From Ruficoccus sp. ZRK36 (GTDB taxonomy: Bacteria > Verrucomicrobiota > Verrucomicrobiia > Opitutales > Cerasicoccaceae), in contig NZ_CP080649.1 in the NCBI RefSeq assembly GCF_019603315.1, positions 1,007,501 through 1,071,500 of the forward strand: a DNA stretch of 64,000 nucleotides, read 5' to 3'. Shown one piece after another: positions 40,831 through 49,340 of this stretch. A program made the translations under genes and the position numbers. Numbering within the stretch: position 1 is the first letter of the stretch; each line of letters starts with the position of its first letter. The notes beneath the pieces are model-generated. The model was not told where the DNA came from, ran no database searches, and saw nothing but the letters and a program-made list of their open reading frames with translations.

Positions 40831-42258
40831 ATGAGCCTTGAATCAGAGCCCGAACCTGAACCTCCTCATTTGACGGCTACGTCGCCGTTCGCACCGCCTT
40901 TCCGCTACGGTCTTTCCTTTGGCGCCAGTAACGCCTTTACCTGGATGATCGCTCTGGGCACCCCGATGGTGCTGCTGTGTGAGCAGCTCGGGGCGACGAC
41001 GTTTCAGGTCGGTCTGGCCTACGCCTCTGTCTTTCTGCTGCTGCCGGTGCAGGTGCTGGCTACGGGCCTGCTGCCCTACCTCGGCTACCAGCGGCAGATG
41101 ATGTTGGCCTGGGGGCTGCGCTCCATATTTTTGTTTATACCGCTGGGCCTCGCCCTGAGCCGCCCGGATGACCCGCCGCCCTGGATGGCCATGCTCATGG
41201 TGGCCAGTATTATCCTGTTCAGCCTGTTTCGGGCGATGGGCAGCGCGCTGTTTTTCCCCTGGATGTATCAACTGCTGCCGATGGGGCTACGCGGGCGCTA
41301 CTATACGACAGAGCAGGCGCTGACGGGGATTGCCGGGTGCCTGACCATGCTGCTGTCGGCCGGGCTGATGGCTCTGCTCTCGCCCTGGACGGCCTTTGCG
41401 CTGCTCTATGTGCTGGCCTTGCTGGGCTCGGCTGGCTCGGTCTTTTTCATATCCCGCCTGCCCCACGTCGAGGTGAAGCAACGTTTTGACCTGCGACTGA
41501 TGGCACGGGAAATTCCCCGGCTGTGCCTGCGTCCGGGGAAGTTCCGCCAGTACATGTGGCTGGTTCTGTCGGTCGCTGCGGTCGGTAACGCCTTTGCCCC
41601 ATTTACGACGTACTACCTGCGCGTGCATGCAGAACTCTCCGATGGCCGCATCCTGGTCTTTATGGCCGTGCAGGTCGTGGGAAGTGTGCTGGGGGCACTG
41701 CTGCTGCGTAACTTTATCGATGGTCTGTGTGCGCGACCGGTCTTCAAGCTGTTCCTGATACTACAGGCGCTGGTCTTTACCTACTGGCTGCTTCTGGTGC
41801 ATGGTGGTTCCGGCTGGCTGGACTGGCTGCCGGTGGCGTACTTTGTGGTGGGCTTTGGTGCTGCGCTGAATATGCAGGGAAATTTGAAGTACTCGCCCCA
41901 GCTCAGTAACGACGCTCAACGCGCGCTGGTGCTGGCTATTCACAGCTCCGTCGTGGGCTTTCTCGGAGGGCTGGCGCCTATCCTGTGGGGGTGGTTCCTG
42001 AAGGAGCCCGGCCCGCCCGCCCGCATGAATATCGAGCACTTCAGCTACTACCTGATCGCCTCAATCGTCATGATGGTGGTGCTTTTCCCGTTTTTTGGGA
42101 GGCTCAAGGAGTCTGCGCCGCAGCCGCTGCCTGCGTTTGACAGCAGCAGCGTGCTTCGGCCTTTCCGCTGGGTCGCGGTCTCCATCAATCTCGTGCCGCG
42201 TGGCAACGGCCATGACGAAGATGACCCGAAGCCCGCGGCAGAAACAGCGGAAAAGTAG
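40831..42258 (+). CDS. MFS transporter
   Basis: A 475-aa membrane protein with about 12 helices, for example WMIALGTPMVLLCEQLGATT, LLPVQVLATGLLPYLGYQRQ and, late in the chain, VVGFLGGLAPILWGWFLKEP. The PMGLRGRYYTTEQALTGIAG loop between helices is the MFS motif-A region. Acidic, proline-rich N terminus and soluble C-terminal tail. The substrate is unknown. It converges with a GH94 phosphorylase, so a role in sugar uptake is possible. Confidence 0.85.
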   Translation: MSLESEPEPEPPHLTATSPFAPPFRYGLSFGASNAFTWMIALGTPMVLLCEQLGATTFQVGLAYASVFLLLPVQVLATGLLPYLGYQRQMMLAWGLRSIFLFIPLGLALSRPDDPPPWMAMLMVASIILFSLFRAMGSALFFPWMYQLLPMGLRGRYYTTEQALTGIAGCLTMLLSAGLMALLSPWTAFALLYVLALLGSAGSVFFISRLPHVEVKQRFDLRLMAREIPRLCLRPGKFRQYMWLVLSVAAVGNAFAPFTTYYLRVHAELSDGRILVFMAVQVVGSVLGALLLRNFIDGLCARPVFKLFLILQALVFTYWLLLVHGGSGWLDWLPVAYFVVGFGAALNMQGNLKYSPQLSNDAQRALVLAIHSSVVGFLGGLAPILWGWFLKEPGPPARMNIEHFSYYLIASIVMMVVLFPFFGRLKESAPQPLPAFDSSSVLRPFRWVAVSINLVPRGNGHDEDDPKPAAETAEK

Positions 42259-42341
42259 CGCTGTACCGAAGGTGCAGACCCCGACAGGCCCCATCCAGCC
42301 GGAGCCGCATGCGAACGCTCCAGCTGGCGTGTCATGTGCGG

Positions 42342-44615
42342 CTACGCACCCAGAACGACGTCCACGGTGACGGCTTTTTTATCCTGTACCGGGATGAGGC
42401 TGCCCTCGATGGGCTGCCCGTCGACGCGGATTTCGAGCAGCTTGCCGCGCGGGGCTTTCTGCTCGAAGCGGAAGAGGTAGCGCGTCCCGCGGAAGCTGCG
42501 CTGGAACTGGCAATGCTCCCAGTCCGGCGGCAGGCACGGGTCCACGCGCAGGCCTTCCCACTCGGCGCGGATGCCGAAGACGTGGCAGGTCAGGGCGTAG
42601 TAGAACCAACCGGCGGTGCCGGTGCCCCAGCTCTGGCCGGTCGTGCCGTAGCGGTAGGAGTCCTTGATGGTGAAATAGCTGTTGCAGAACACGTAGGGCT
42701 CGCAGGGCTTGCGCTCCTCGGAGTCGGTGAAGGGCAGCATGGTCTTCAGGGCGAAGGCCACCTGATCGTGGCGCTTGAGTCGGGCGTCAGCAGCCAGCTT
42801 AAAGGCGCAGGCGTGCAGGTAAACCCCTCCGTTCTCATGGGTGCCAGCGGTCTTCTCGCTCATGGCACCGATGCGCGAGTCGGGCTGCGGATAGGGATTG
42901 AGGACCGATGCTGTGCCTAGCGGGGTGGTCAGGTGGCGATCAGCCGCGTCCATGGCCTTTGCGCCGCGATCACCCTTGGCGATGCCGGTATAGACCGACC
43001 AGGCCTGCGGTAGTAAAAAGAGGGTGCCGAGCTCGTTCTCCGAGCCGCCGAGCCAGCCGCCGTCATCATGACAGGCGCGCAGATACCACTCGCCATCCCA
43101 GGTCTGCTGGTCGATGAGGTCCGCCATGTCGTCGGCCCATTTTTCGGCCTGGCGGGCGTCCTCATCCTTCCCGCAGAGGCGGGCCAGCTCTGCAAACTGT
43201 CGGCAGGCACCGGCCCAGGCCATGCTCAGCCAAACGCTTTCGCCCTGGCCCTTGGAGCCGATGCGGTTGAGGCAGTCGTTCCAGTCGCCGGAGCGAATCT
43301 TCATCAGTCCGTGCGGTCCACGGTCCGTGTCGTAGTAGGAGACGGAGCGCTTGACGTGCTCGTAGAGTGTGCCGGGGCTGCCGTCGTTGAAGGGGATGGG
43401 CGTCTCCAGCAGGGCCTTGTCACCGGCCTCCATGATGAGGCGGTTAACGGTGTAGGCGATCCAGACGTGATTATCGGAAAAGTCGTGGTCGAGGATCTTG
43501 CCGTCGAGCCAGGTGCGCGGGGCGTAGCCGCTGGCGTATTGAAATGCCAATACGCGGGCAACTTCGCGCAGGGCATCCTCGGGACACAGGAGCGCAAGCG
43601 CGCCGATGTCCTGCATCTGGTCGCGGAAACCATTATGGCGGACGCGGGCCCAGCGTGCACCGAGGGTGAGCTGGCGCTTGAGCCAGGGGTTGAAGAAATC
43701 GTTCAGGAGCGGGTCGGGCGTCTCGATGGTGTCGGAGCCGAGCTGCTTTTCGATCCGGGTGCGGGCCGCCTGGACTTCGCGCTCCGGGGCACCTGCGCTA
43801 AAGAGGCGTTCGCGTAACGCGCGGATTTCGTCAAGGCTGACGACACCGCCGGCCAGGACGTTAACGGTTTTTGTCTCGCCGGGGGCGAGGGTGATACGGG
43901 ACTGCAGGGCGCAGCAGCTCTTTTCCATTTCCGAGGCGGTGTTAGAGCAACTGCCCAGGGCAACAGCATCCGGACTCTCGACGGTTCCCCGACCCATAAA
44001 GCCATTTTCGGCCGCGTCGTAACTGAGCACGGACTGGTCGATGGTCATGAATACCTTGACCGCGTCCGCACCCTGGTAGGGTTGGTGCTTACTCAGGCAA
44101 ACCGTGTCCAGCTCCGGGTGAAAGCTCCCGTGTCCGGGATAGTAGATCTGCGGACGGTAGGTGCCGTCGAAGGCCGTACCCATGTAGGCAAACAGGTCCA
44201 GCTCGCGCGGGCTGTTACTCTGGTTTTCCAGTGCGATGCTCCAGCACTCGCAGGGGCCTTCGTTGGGGATGAACCAGCCGAAGACCGAGTGGATGCCGTG
44301 TGAGGTGCTCTCGATCTCGGTGTAGCCCAGGCCGTGGCGACATTGGGCCCCTTCGTAGGCGGAGCAGGGGAGGGCGTTGAGGTTCCAGTGCTCACCGGTG
44401 CTGCTGTCGCGCAGGTAGACCCGGCGGTCTCCGGCCACATGAAAGCGGTGGCCCTTGCCGTCCTGCACGAGGCTTTCGCCCTGCCCGTTCTGGGCGAAGA
44501 GGCCGACGATGGAGTCGTTCCACGCATAGTTATACCAGTCGCGCGGAGTGCGCAGGTTGGTGATGGCGAACTCCTGGCGGGAGGGGTCAAAGTGTCCGAA
44601 GGTGGGCTTGGTCAT
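42342..44615 (-). CDS. GH94-type glycoside phosphorylase
   Basis: A 757-aa cytoplasmic enzyme without signal peptide. The N-terminal beta-sandwich (FAITNLRTPRDWYNYAWNDS, FGWFIPNEGPCECWSIALEN) precedes an (alpha/alpha)6 barrel with FRDQMQDIGALALL, SGDWNDCLNRIG near 440-452 (the general-acid Asp) and HENGGVYLHACAFKL. This is the cellobiose/chitobiose phosphorylase family, which splits beta-linked disaccharides with phosphate. The Cys after GDWND and the sequence around the sugar site do not let me name the disaccharide. Confidence 0.88.
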   Translation of the reverse strand: MTKPTFGHFDPSRQEFAITNLRTPRDWYNYAWNDSIVGLFAQNGQGESLVQDGKGHRFHVAGDRRVYLRDSSTGEHWNLNALPCSAYEGAQCRHGLGYTEIESTSHGIHSVFGWFIPNEGPCECWSIALENQSNSPRELDLFAYMGTAFDGTYRPQIYYPGHGSFHPELDTVCLSKHQPYQGADAVKVFMTIDQSVLSYDAAENGFMGRGTVESPDAVALGSCSNTASEMEKSCCALQSRITLAPGETKTVNVLAGGVVSLDEIRALRERLFSAGAPEREVQAARTRIEKQLGSDTIETPDPLLNDFFNPWLKRQLTLGARWARVRHNGFRDQMQDIGALALLCPEDALREVARVLAFQYASGYAPRTWLDGKILDHDFSDNHVWIAYTVNRLIMEAGDKALLETPIPFNDGSPGTLYEHVKRSVSYYDTDRGPHGLMKIRSGDWNDCLNRIGSKGQGESVWLSMAWAGACRQFAELARLCGKDEDARQAEKWADDMADLIDQQTWDGEWYLRACHDDGGWLGGSENELGTLFLLPQAWSVYTGIAKGDRGAKAMDAADRHLTTPLGTASVLNPYPQPDSRIGAMSEKTAGTHENGGVYLHACAFKLAADARLKRHDQVAFALKTMLPFTDSEERKPCEPYVFCNSYFTIKDSYRYGTTGQSWGTGTAGWFYYALTCHVFGIRAEWEGLRVDPCLPPDWEHCQFQRSFRGTRYLFRFEQKAPRGKLLEIRVDGQPIEGSLIPVQDKKAVTVDVVLGA

Positions 44616-44952
44616 GGGTGTTCGTATTGGGTCAAAGGGTTGTTTGCAGGGGTAGAGTTATTGATCGCGTTCGGAAGGGATGCCAATGGGGCAGCATGAA
44701 AGGATGGCGATTGAGCGGTGGTTCGCAAAGCTAAGCTTAGTCACACAGTCAAGCCGGTCTTGCCGTCGCTGATTTTAAATGATTCCGCGGGCTGAATAAC
44801 CTCCACCTCTGCCCCTACAAATACGTCACTGCGCTGGTCGGATCGGTATTGATTTTCAGAAGGGAGAAGTTCATGCTCGCTGCATCGTACATTTAGCAAG
44901 GCCCCATGCTGTCCCAACGGCCGGGGGCCTTCTCTTTTAACCCTACCCTGAT
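44616..44952. other. Divergent intergenic region GH94 / trpB
   Basis: 337 bases between two divergent genes. Promoters for both should lie here but I cannot fix them. A possible short ORF at 44696 (MKGWRLSGGSQS) contains only one Trp codon. The clear structure is a terminator-like hairpin at 44898-44938. Confidence 0.45.
44898..44938 (+). promoter_or_regulatory. Terminator-like hairpin in the trpB leader
   Basis: AAGGCCCC (44898-44905) pairs exactly with GGGGCCTT (44924-44931), followed by TCTCTTTT. It ends 15 nt before the trpB start codon and no gene lies upstream on this strand. It could be an attenuator of trpB. Confidence 0.5.
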
Positions 44953-46155
44953 ATGAGCGATTACTTCAAGACGACCCCGACCAGTGATGGTTTCTTTGGC
45001 GAATTCGGCGGCAGCTTTATCCCGCCGGAGCTGCAGTCCGAGATGGACAAGATCACCGATGCGTACTTTCGCATCTGTAAGTCTCACGACTTCATCACGG
45101 AGCTGCGGAGCATCCGCAAGCACTTCCAGGGGCGCCCCACGCCGGTCTATTATTGCCGCCGCCTCTCCGAGCAGCTGGGGGCGGGCCTCTACCTCAAGCG
45201 TGAGGACCTCAACCACACCGGTGCCCATAAGCTGAACCACTGCATGGGCGAGGCTCTGCTGGCCAAGTACATGGGTAAAAAGCGTCTCATCGCCGAGACC
45301 GGAGCCGGGCAGCACGGGGTCGCGCTGGCCACGGCAGCCGCGTATTTCGGGCTCGAGTGTGAGATCCATATGGGCGAGGTAGACATCGCCAAGGAGCACC
45401 CGAATGTGGTGCGCATGAAGATCCTCGGGGCCGAGGTCGTGCCGGTCTCCCATGGCCTGAAAACGCTGAAAGAGGCGGTCGATTCGGCCTTCCAGTCCTA
45501 CCTGAAGGACCCGGTGAACACCATCTACTGCATCGGCTCGGTGGTGGGGCCGCACCCCTTCCCGATGCTTGTGCGCGACTTCCAGCGCGTGGTCGGTATT
45601 GAGGCACGGGAACAGTTTGAGGAGATGACCGGCGAGCTGCCTGACAATGTCGTGGCCTGCGTAGGTGGAGGTAGTAACGCCATGGGCATCTTCTCGGCCT
45701 TCCTGGGCGACAGCTGTGATATCTACGGCGTCGAGCCCTCGGGGCGTTCCTATGAGACGGGCGAGCACGCCTGCTCGATGAAGTTCGGGACCCCGGGCGT
45801 CATCCATGGTTTTAAGTGCATGATGCTCCAGGACGAAAAGGGCGAGCCGGGGCCGGTATACTCGGTGGCCAGCGGGCTGGACTACCCCGGCGTGGGGCCT
45901 GAGCACTGCATGCTCGGCCAGCAGGGGCGCGTCAACTATGTCGATGCTAACGACAAGGACGCGATCGACGCCTTTTACCGGCTCAGCCGGCAGGAGGGGA
46001 TCATCCCGGCGCTGGAGAGCGCGCACGCGGTGGCCTACGCCTTCAGGCTGGCCGAGGAAAAGCCGCGCCAGTCGATCCTGGTGAACCTCAGCGGACGCGG
46101 TGACAAGGACATCGACTTCGTGGTGGACAACTACGGCCTGCCGGAGGACGAGTAA
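44953..46155 (+). CDS. trpB: Tryptophan synthase beta chain
   Basis: A 400-aa PLP enzyme that joins indole and serine to tryptophan. [20 protein letters not shown] holds the PLP lysine Lys93. [36 protein letters not shown] and [10 protein letters not shown] (phosphate loop) are intact. The length is normal for TrpB. No trpA or other trp gene is adjacent, so its alpha partner must be encoded elsewhere. The N terminus ([20 protein letters not shown]) matches conventional TrpB1 rather than the longer TrpB2. Confidence 0.96.
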   Translation: MSDYFKTTPTSDGFFGEFGGSFIPPELQSEMDKITDAYFRICKSHDFITELRSIRKHFQGRPTPVYYCRRLSEQLGAGLYLKREDLNHTGAHKLNHCMGEALLAKYMGKKRLIAETGAGQHGVALATAAAYFGLECEIHMGEVDIAKEHPNVVRMKILGAEVVPVSHGLKTLKEAVDSAFQSYLKDPVNTIYCIGSVVGPHPFPMLVRDFQRVVGIEAREQFEEMTGELPDNVVACVGGGSNAMGIFSAFLGDSCDIYGVEPSGRSYETGEHACSMKFGTPGVIHGFKCMMLQDEKGEPGPVYSVASGLDYPGVGPEHCMLGQQGRVNYVDANDKDAIDAFYRLSRQEGIIPALESAHAVAYAFRLAEEKPRQSILVNLSGRGDKDIDFVVDNYGLPEDE

Positions 46156-46251
46156 GCGAGTACGAGCGGGAGTTGCCACCTCGCGTTTTCTGTAGCAGCA
46201 AGGAACGACCTTGCGGGGGAGTTTCTGTGCCTGCTTGGCCGCTTGATCGAG

Positions 46252-46265
46252 TCGAACGGTTTCGA
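46252..46265. promoter_or_regulatory. LacI-type inverted repeat, PEP-CTERM gene 1
   Basis: TCGAACGGTTTCGA: arms TCGAA/TTCGA around CGGT. It lies 139 nt before the start codon at 46391. Similar boxes lie before the next PEP-CTERM gene and before the lacI gene at 48240. Confidence 0.5.
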
Positions 46266-46390
46266 TGTCAGGCTCATTGCGTGTGCAATGACGATGGATA
46301 CTGATGGGGTAAGTCGCATCATCCTGATGAGCCGATGGCTCGAGGGGAGTGGTGTCGATATCCTTAACCCAGTAACCCCTCGATATTGCC

Positions 46391-47119
46391 ATGAAAAACG
46401 TCTTTTCCTTGTCGCTGGCTGCGGCCGCTCTATTCGTCGCGGCATCTGCTGCTAATGCAGCCGTCCTTGTCCACTACACGGACAACTCGACGCAGACGCC
46501 GATCAACAGCGAGTACACGATTAATCCGGTTACTCCGCATGCGCCTTTTGCCTACTCTGGCAGCGAGACATGGTGGACGCGCGCCAATGGTGAGGGACTC
46601 TCTGTGAATCCAACGGGCACCGCCGCCGAGAAGGAAACCGCTACGATTGCTGCGAACAGCTACGTGGAGTTTGGCCTCAATGCGGTAGAGGGCTACCAGA
46701 TCGATATCGACTCGGTGAGCTTCTATGTGACAGCCCAGAGCCCAGTCAGTGGCACAGGTCCTACTGCGGCGATGACGGTTACGGTCTTTCTGCGGAGCAG
46801 TCTGGATGACTATACGGACACGCTGGTAAGCACCTCTATCGAGATTCCCGCACGCCCGGACGAGGGAGACTTCGTTTCCGATAACATTACTGCGACCGCT
46901 AATGAACTCTCCACTGCGTACAGCACGATTTCCGGTACGGTTGATTTTCGGGCCTATGTTTACATCGAAACGGCGGAGACAAGCTCACTCCAGGTCGTGC
47001 GTTTAGACAAGTTTACGATCAATGGTGAGACCTCGGTTATTCCTGAGGCTTCGAGTATGGGATTGTTCGGTGGTGTCTTTGCTCTGGCCGTGCTTTTGCT
47101 CTTTCGTCGCCGCTCTTAA
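46391..47119 (+). CDS. PEP-CTERM surface protein, paralog A1
   Basis: A 242-aa secreted protein. The signal peptide is about 1-22 (LSLAAAALFVAASAANA). The mature domain is strand-rich, with a predicted jelly-roll look (VEFGLNAVEGYQIDIDSVSF, TISGTVDFRAYVYIETAET). The C terminus is a sorting signal: VIPEAS, a hydrophobic helix LFGGVFALAVLLLF and RRRS. In the family an exosortase removes this tail and the protein goes to the cell surface. It is a close paralog of the next gene. AACCCCTCGA lies 7 nt before the start codon in place of a GGAGG site. Confidence 0.85.
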   Translation: MKNVFSLSLAAAALFVAASAANAAVLVHYTDNSTQTPINSEYTINPVTPHAPFAYSGSETWWTRANGEGLSVNPTGTAAEKETATIAANSYVEFGLNAVEGYQIDIDSVSFYVTAQSPVSGTGPTAAMTVTVFLRSSLDDYTDTLVSTSIEIPARPDEGDFVSDNITATANELSTAYSTISGTVDFRAYVYIETAETSSLQVVRLDKFTINGETSVIPEASSMGLFGGVFALAVLLLFRRRS

Positions 47120-47183
47120 GGGCGGCGTGGAAGAGGCTGTTTGAGCCGGTCGATTTTTGTTCAATTGGGAGTTTCGATAGTCT

Positions 47184-47193
47184 GAACGTGTTC
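47184..47193. promoter_or_regulatory. LacI-type inverted repeat, PEP-CTERM gene 2
   Basis: GAACGTGTTC, a perfect inverted repeat of GAAC around GT, 134 nt before the start codon at 47318. Its core and distance match the box before the paralogous gene. Confidence 0.5.
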
Positions 47194-47317
47194 GTTGAAG
47201 AAGGCTTTGCGGCACGACTGAAGATGGGAAATACCCTCAGCACACGACTGAGAGAAAGCGGGCGATCTCGATTTTATGCGAGGTTGCCCTTTAACCCATC
47301 AACCCCTCGAAATTACC

Positions 47318-48055
47318 ATGAGAAAGATCTTCTCCTTGCCGTTGGCTGCAGCCGCCCTGTTTACCCTTTCATCGACCGCCAGTGCTGACGTTCTGGTTTT
47401 CTATACCGATGACACGACGCAGACCCCGATCAACAATGAGTACACGATCAACCCGATCGCTCCGCATGCGCCTTTCCAGTACTCGGCCAGCAAGAGCTGG
47501 TGGAGCCGCGCGACGGATTCTGGCTTCCCGGTGAACCCGGCTCCGAGCGGTACCATCGCAGAGAAACAGACCGCCACCGTCACGGCAAATAGCTATGTCG
47601 AGTTTGGCCTGAATGCGGTGGAGGGGTACCAGATCTCTATCGACCAGGTTGATATACTCGTGCAGCCACAGAGTCTTACGGGTACGGATGCACCCGCCAC
47701 AGAGCCGATGACCTTGACGGTCTTTCTGCGTAGCAGCCTGGATAATTATGAAAGCACTCTGGCGGTGATTTCGTCTTCAATCCCTGGGCGCGAAGTTGGT
47801 GGGGCAGTCGTGACCAACCCGGTTACCCTGACTGCCGATGCTCTGCCGACTGAGTTTAACACGATCTCCGGTACGGTTAATTTCCGGGCGTATGCCTATA
47901 TCGAGACCGAGGAGTCGAGCTTCTATCAGGTCGCCCGTCTGGATAATATCGAGATCAACGGGACGACCTCGGCTATTCCTGAGTCCGCGACCGTGGGCCT
48001 GTTCGGTGGAGTCTTTGCGCTGGCAGTGCTTTTGCTTGCCCGTCGCCGCCGCTAG
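47318..48055 (+). CDS. PEP-CTERM surface protein, paralog A2
   Basis: A 245-aa paralog of the previous protein: signal peptide (LPLAAAALFTLSSTASA), then YTDDTTQTPINNEYTINPIA, which is nearly the same as YTDNSTQTPINSEYTINPVT in A1. The tail is AIPESATVGLFGGVFALAVL then LLARRRR. The start at 47318 is chosen because it begins the signal peptide and is preceded by AACCCCTCGA at the same 7-nt distance as in A1. Tandem duplication is evident. Confidence 0.85.
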   Translation: MRKIFSLPLAAAALFTLSSTASADVLVFYTDDTTQTPINNEYTINPIAPHAPFQYSASKSWWSRATDSGFPVNPAPSGTIAEKQTATVTANSYVEFGLNAVEGYQISIDQVDILVQPQSLTGTDAPATEPMTLTVFLRSSLDNYESTLAVISSSIPGREVGGAVVTNPVTLTADALPTEFNTISGTVNFRAYAYIETEESSFYQVARLDNIEINGTTSAIPESATVGLFGGVFALAVLLLARRRR

Positions 48056-48094
48056 GCTGTGAATCATCAGGCGGCTAGGGCCGCTATTACTTTC

Positions 48095-48128
48095 AGGCTG
48101 CTTTGACATATTGCAAAGCAGCCTTTTT
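48095..48128 (+). terminator. Terminator after the PEP-CTERM pair
   Basis: AGGCTGCTTTG (48095-48105) pairs exactly with CAAAGCAGCCT (48114-48124), followed by T residues. Confidence 0.9.
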
Positions 48129-48139
48129 CTTGTTTGAAA

Positions 48140-48155
48140 ATCGAACGTGTTCGAT
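48140..48155. promoter_or_regulatory. LacI-type operator before lacI 1
   Basis: ATCGAACGTGTTCGAT: perfect 7-bp arms ATCGAAC/GTTCGAT around GT. It is the best-conserved of three related boxes and lies 85 nt before the regulator gene, which suggests autoregulation. Confidence 0.6.
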
Positions 48156-48239
48156 CTCATGCCTCTTGTTCCCATATGGGACTGGAAGCTAGGATACGTG
48201 ATAGCCTCGCGCTCATAACGTGACGGCACTTTGTCAGCC

Positions 48240-49307
48240 ATGCCCCACCCGACACCTACCCCCACGCTCAGGGATATTTCCCAGCAAACCGGCTATGCGG
48301 TCTCTACCGTTTCGCTGGCGCTGCGTAATGATCCATGCGTGAAGCCGGAGACGGCGCAGCGCATCCAGCAGGTGGCGGGCGAGCTGGGATATCATCCGAA
48401 TCCGTTGGTCTCTGTGCTCATGCGGCAGGTCCGTGATAAGCGCACCCGCCACGAGCGTATCGCGGTCCTGAGCTGCTTTAGCGAGTCGGTCCACCGCAAC
48501 AGCCATCTCGACCCTTACTACCGGATGATCCATGAGGCGATCGAAGAGCGCGCGAGGGAGCGCGGCTACGGTCTGGATGAGTTTTACCTCGGGGATGGTA
48601 TGTACTCAGATACGCGCATCGAAAACATTTTAGAGGCCCGGGGTATTCTTGGGGTCTTGCTATGCCCCGGCCACGACGACCCGGGTGAGTTCGGGCATTA
48701 TCCGACCTTGAGCTCTCCACATCTGGCCACGGTTCTGGTCGGTCTGAATGCCTTCCAGCAGAACCTGCACCACGCCGTTACTGACTACTACTACAATATC
48801 GACTACGCCCTGCAGCGTGCTTTGGACGGAGGCTGCAAGCGGATTGGTCTAGTGCTCGACAAGTCAAAAGACATCGTCACGAACTGTGCCTGGGTGTCGC
48901 GCTATCTATACTTTCAGCAGAGCATCCCAGCGAAGCAACGGGTGCCGCTTCTGCGCCCGCTCACCTTGGCTCAGCTGCGCCAGGACGTACCCGCATGGTA
49001 TAAAAAGAACCGGCCGGATGTGATCCTGACGGCGGGCTTGCCTGCTTTTCGTGCGCTGGAGGAGGCGGGTATCCGAATGCCCGAAGAGGTGCGGGCCATT
49101 AACCTGTCGAAACGAGATAATACCCGTATGGCGGGTATCGACCCTCACTCAGAGCTGCTGGGAAAGCTCGGAGTGGACCTGCTCGTGCAGCTGCTCCAGG
49201 CCAACCAATTCGGCCCCCCTCAGTACCCGCAGACCATTTCTGTCAAGGGCACCTGGGTGCCGGGAGAAACCTTTCCTGAGCCTGAGTCTGCTCCTGCGAG
49301 GCCCTAG
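48240..49307 (+). CDS. LacI-family regulator 1
   Basis: A 355-aa regulator. The DNA-binding domain is at about 10-60 (LRDISQQTGYAVSTVSLALR, then AGELGYHPNPLVSVLMRQV); the hinge carries NPLVS rather than the common NxxAR. A periplasmic-binding-protein-like sensor domain follows (GILGVLLCPGHDDPGEF, KKNRPDVILTAGLPAFRALE). ATG 48240 is preferred over the in-frame TTG at 48231. The heparinase-like gene follows at 49341, so it probably controls that lyase and the PEP-CTERM pair. Confidence 0.9.
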   Translation: MPHPTPTPTLRDISQQTGYAVSTVSLALRNDPCVKPETAQRIQQVAGELGYHPNPLVSVLMRQVRDKRTRHERIAVLSCFSESVHRNSHLDPYYRMIHEAIEERARERGYGLDEFYLGDGMYSDTRIENILEARGILGVLLCPGHDDPGEFGHYPTLSSPHLATVLVGLNAFQQNLHHAVTDYYYNIDYALQRALDGGCKRIGLVLDKSKDIVTNCAWVSRYLYFQQSIPAKQRVPLLRPLTLAQLRQDVPAWYKKNRPDVILTAGLPAFRALEEAGIRMPEEVRAINLSKRDNTRMAGIDPHSELLGKLGVDLLVQLLQANQFGPPQYPQTISVKGTWVPGETFPEPESAPARP

Positions 49308-49340
49308 CGCTCATTGCCTATTCATCCGTATACTTTAACC

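Noticed and set aside
44696-44734. trp leader peptide
   Set aside because: The short ORF MKGWRLSGGSQS has only one Trp codon and no antiterminator pairing with the downstream hairpin was found.
44893-46392. 499-codon ORF on the minus strand
   Set aside because: Antisense of trpB. The trpB motifs leave no doubt about the coding strand.
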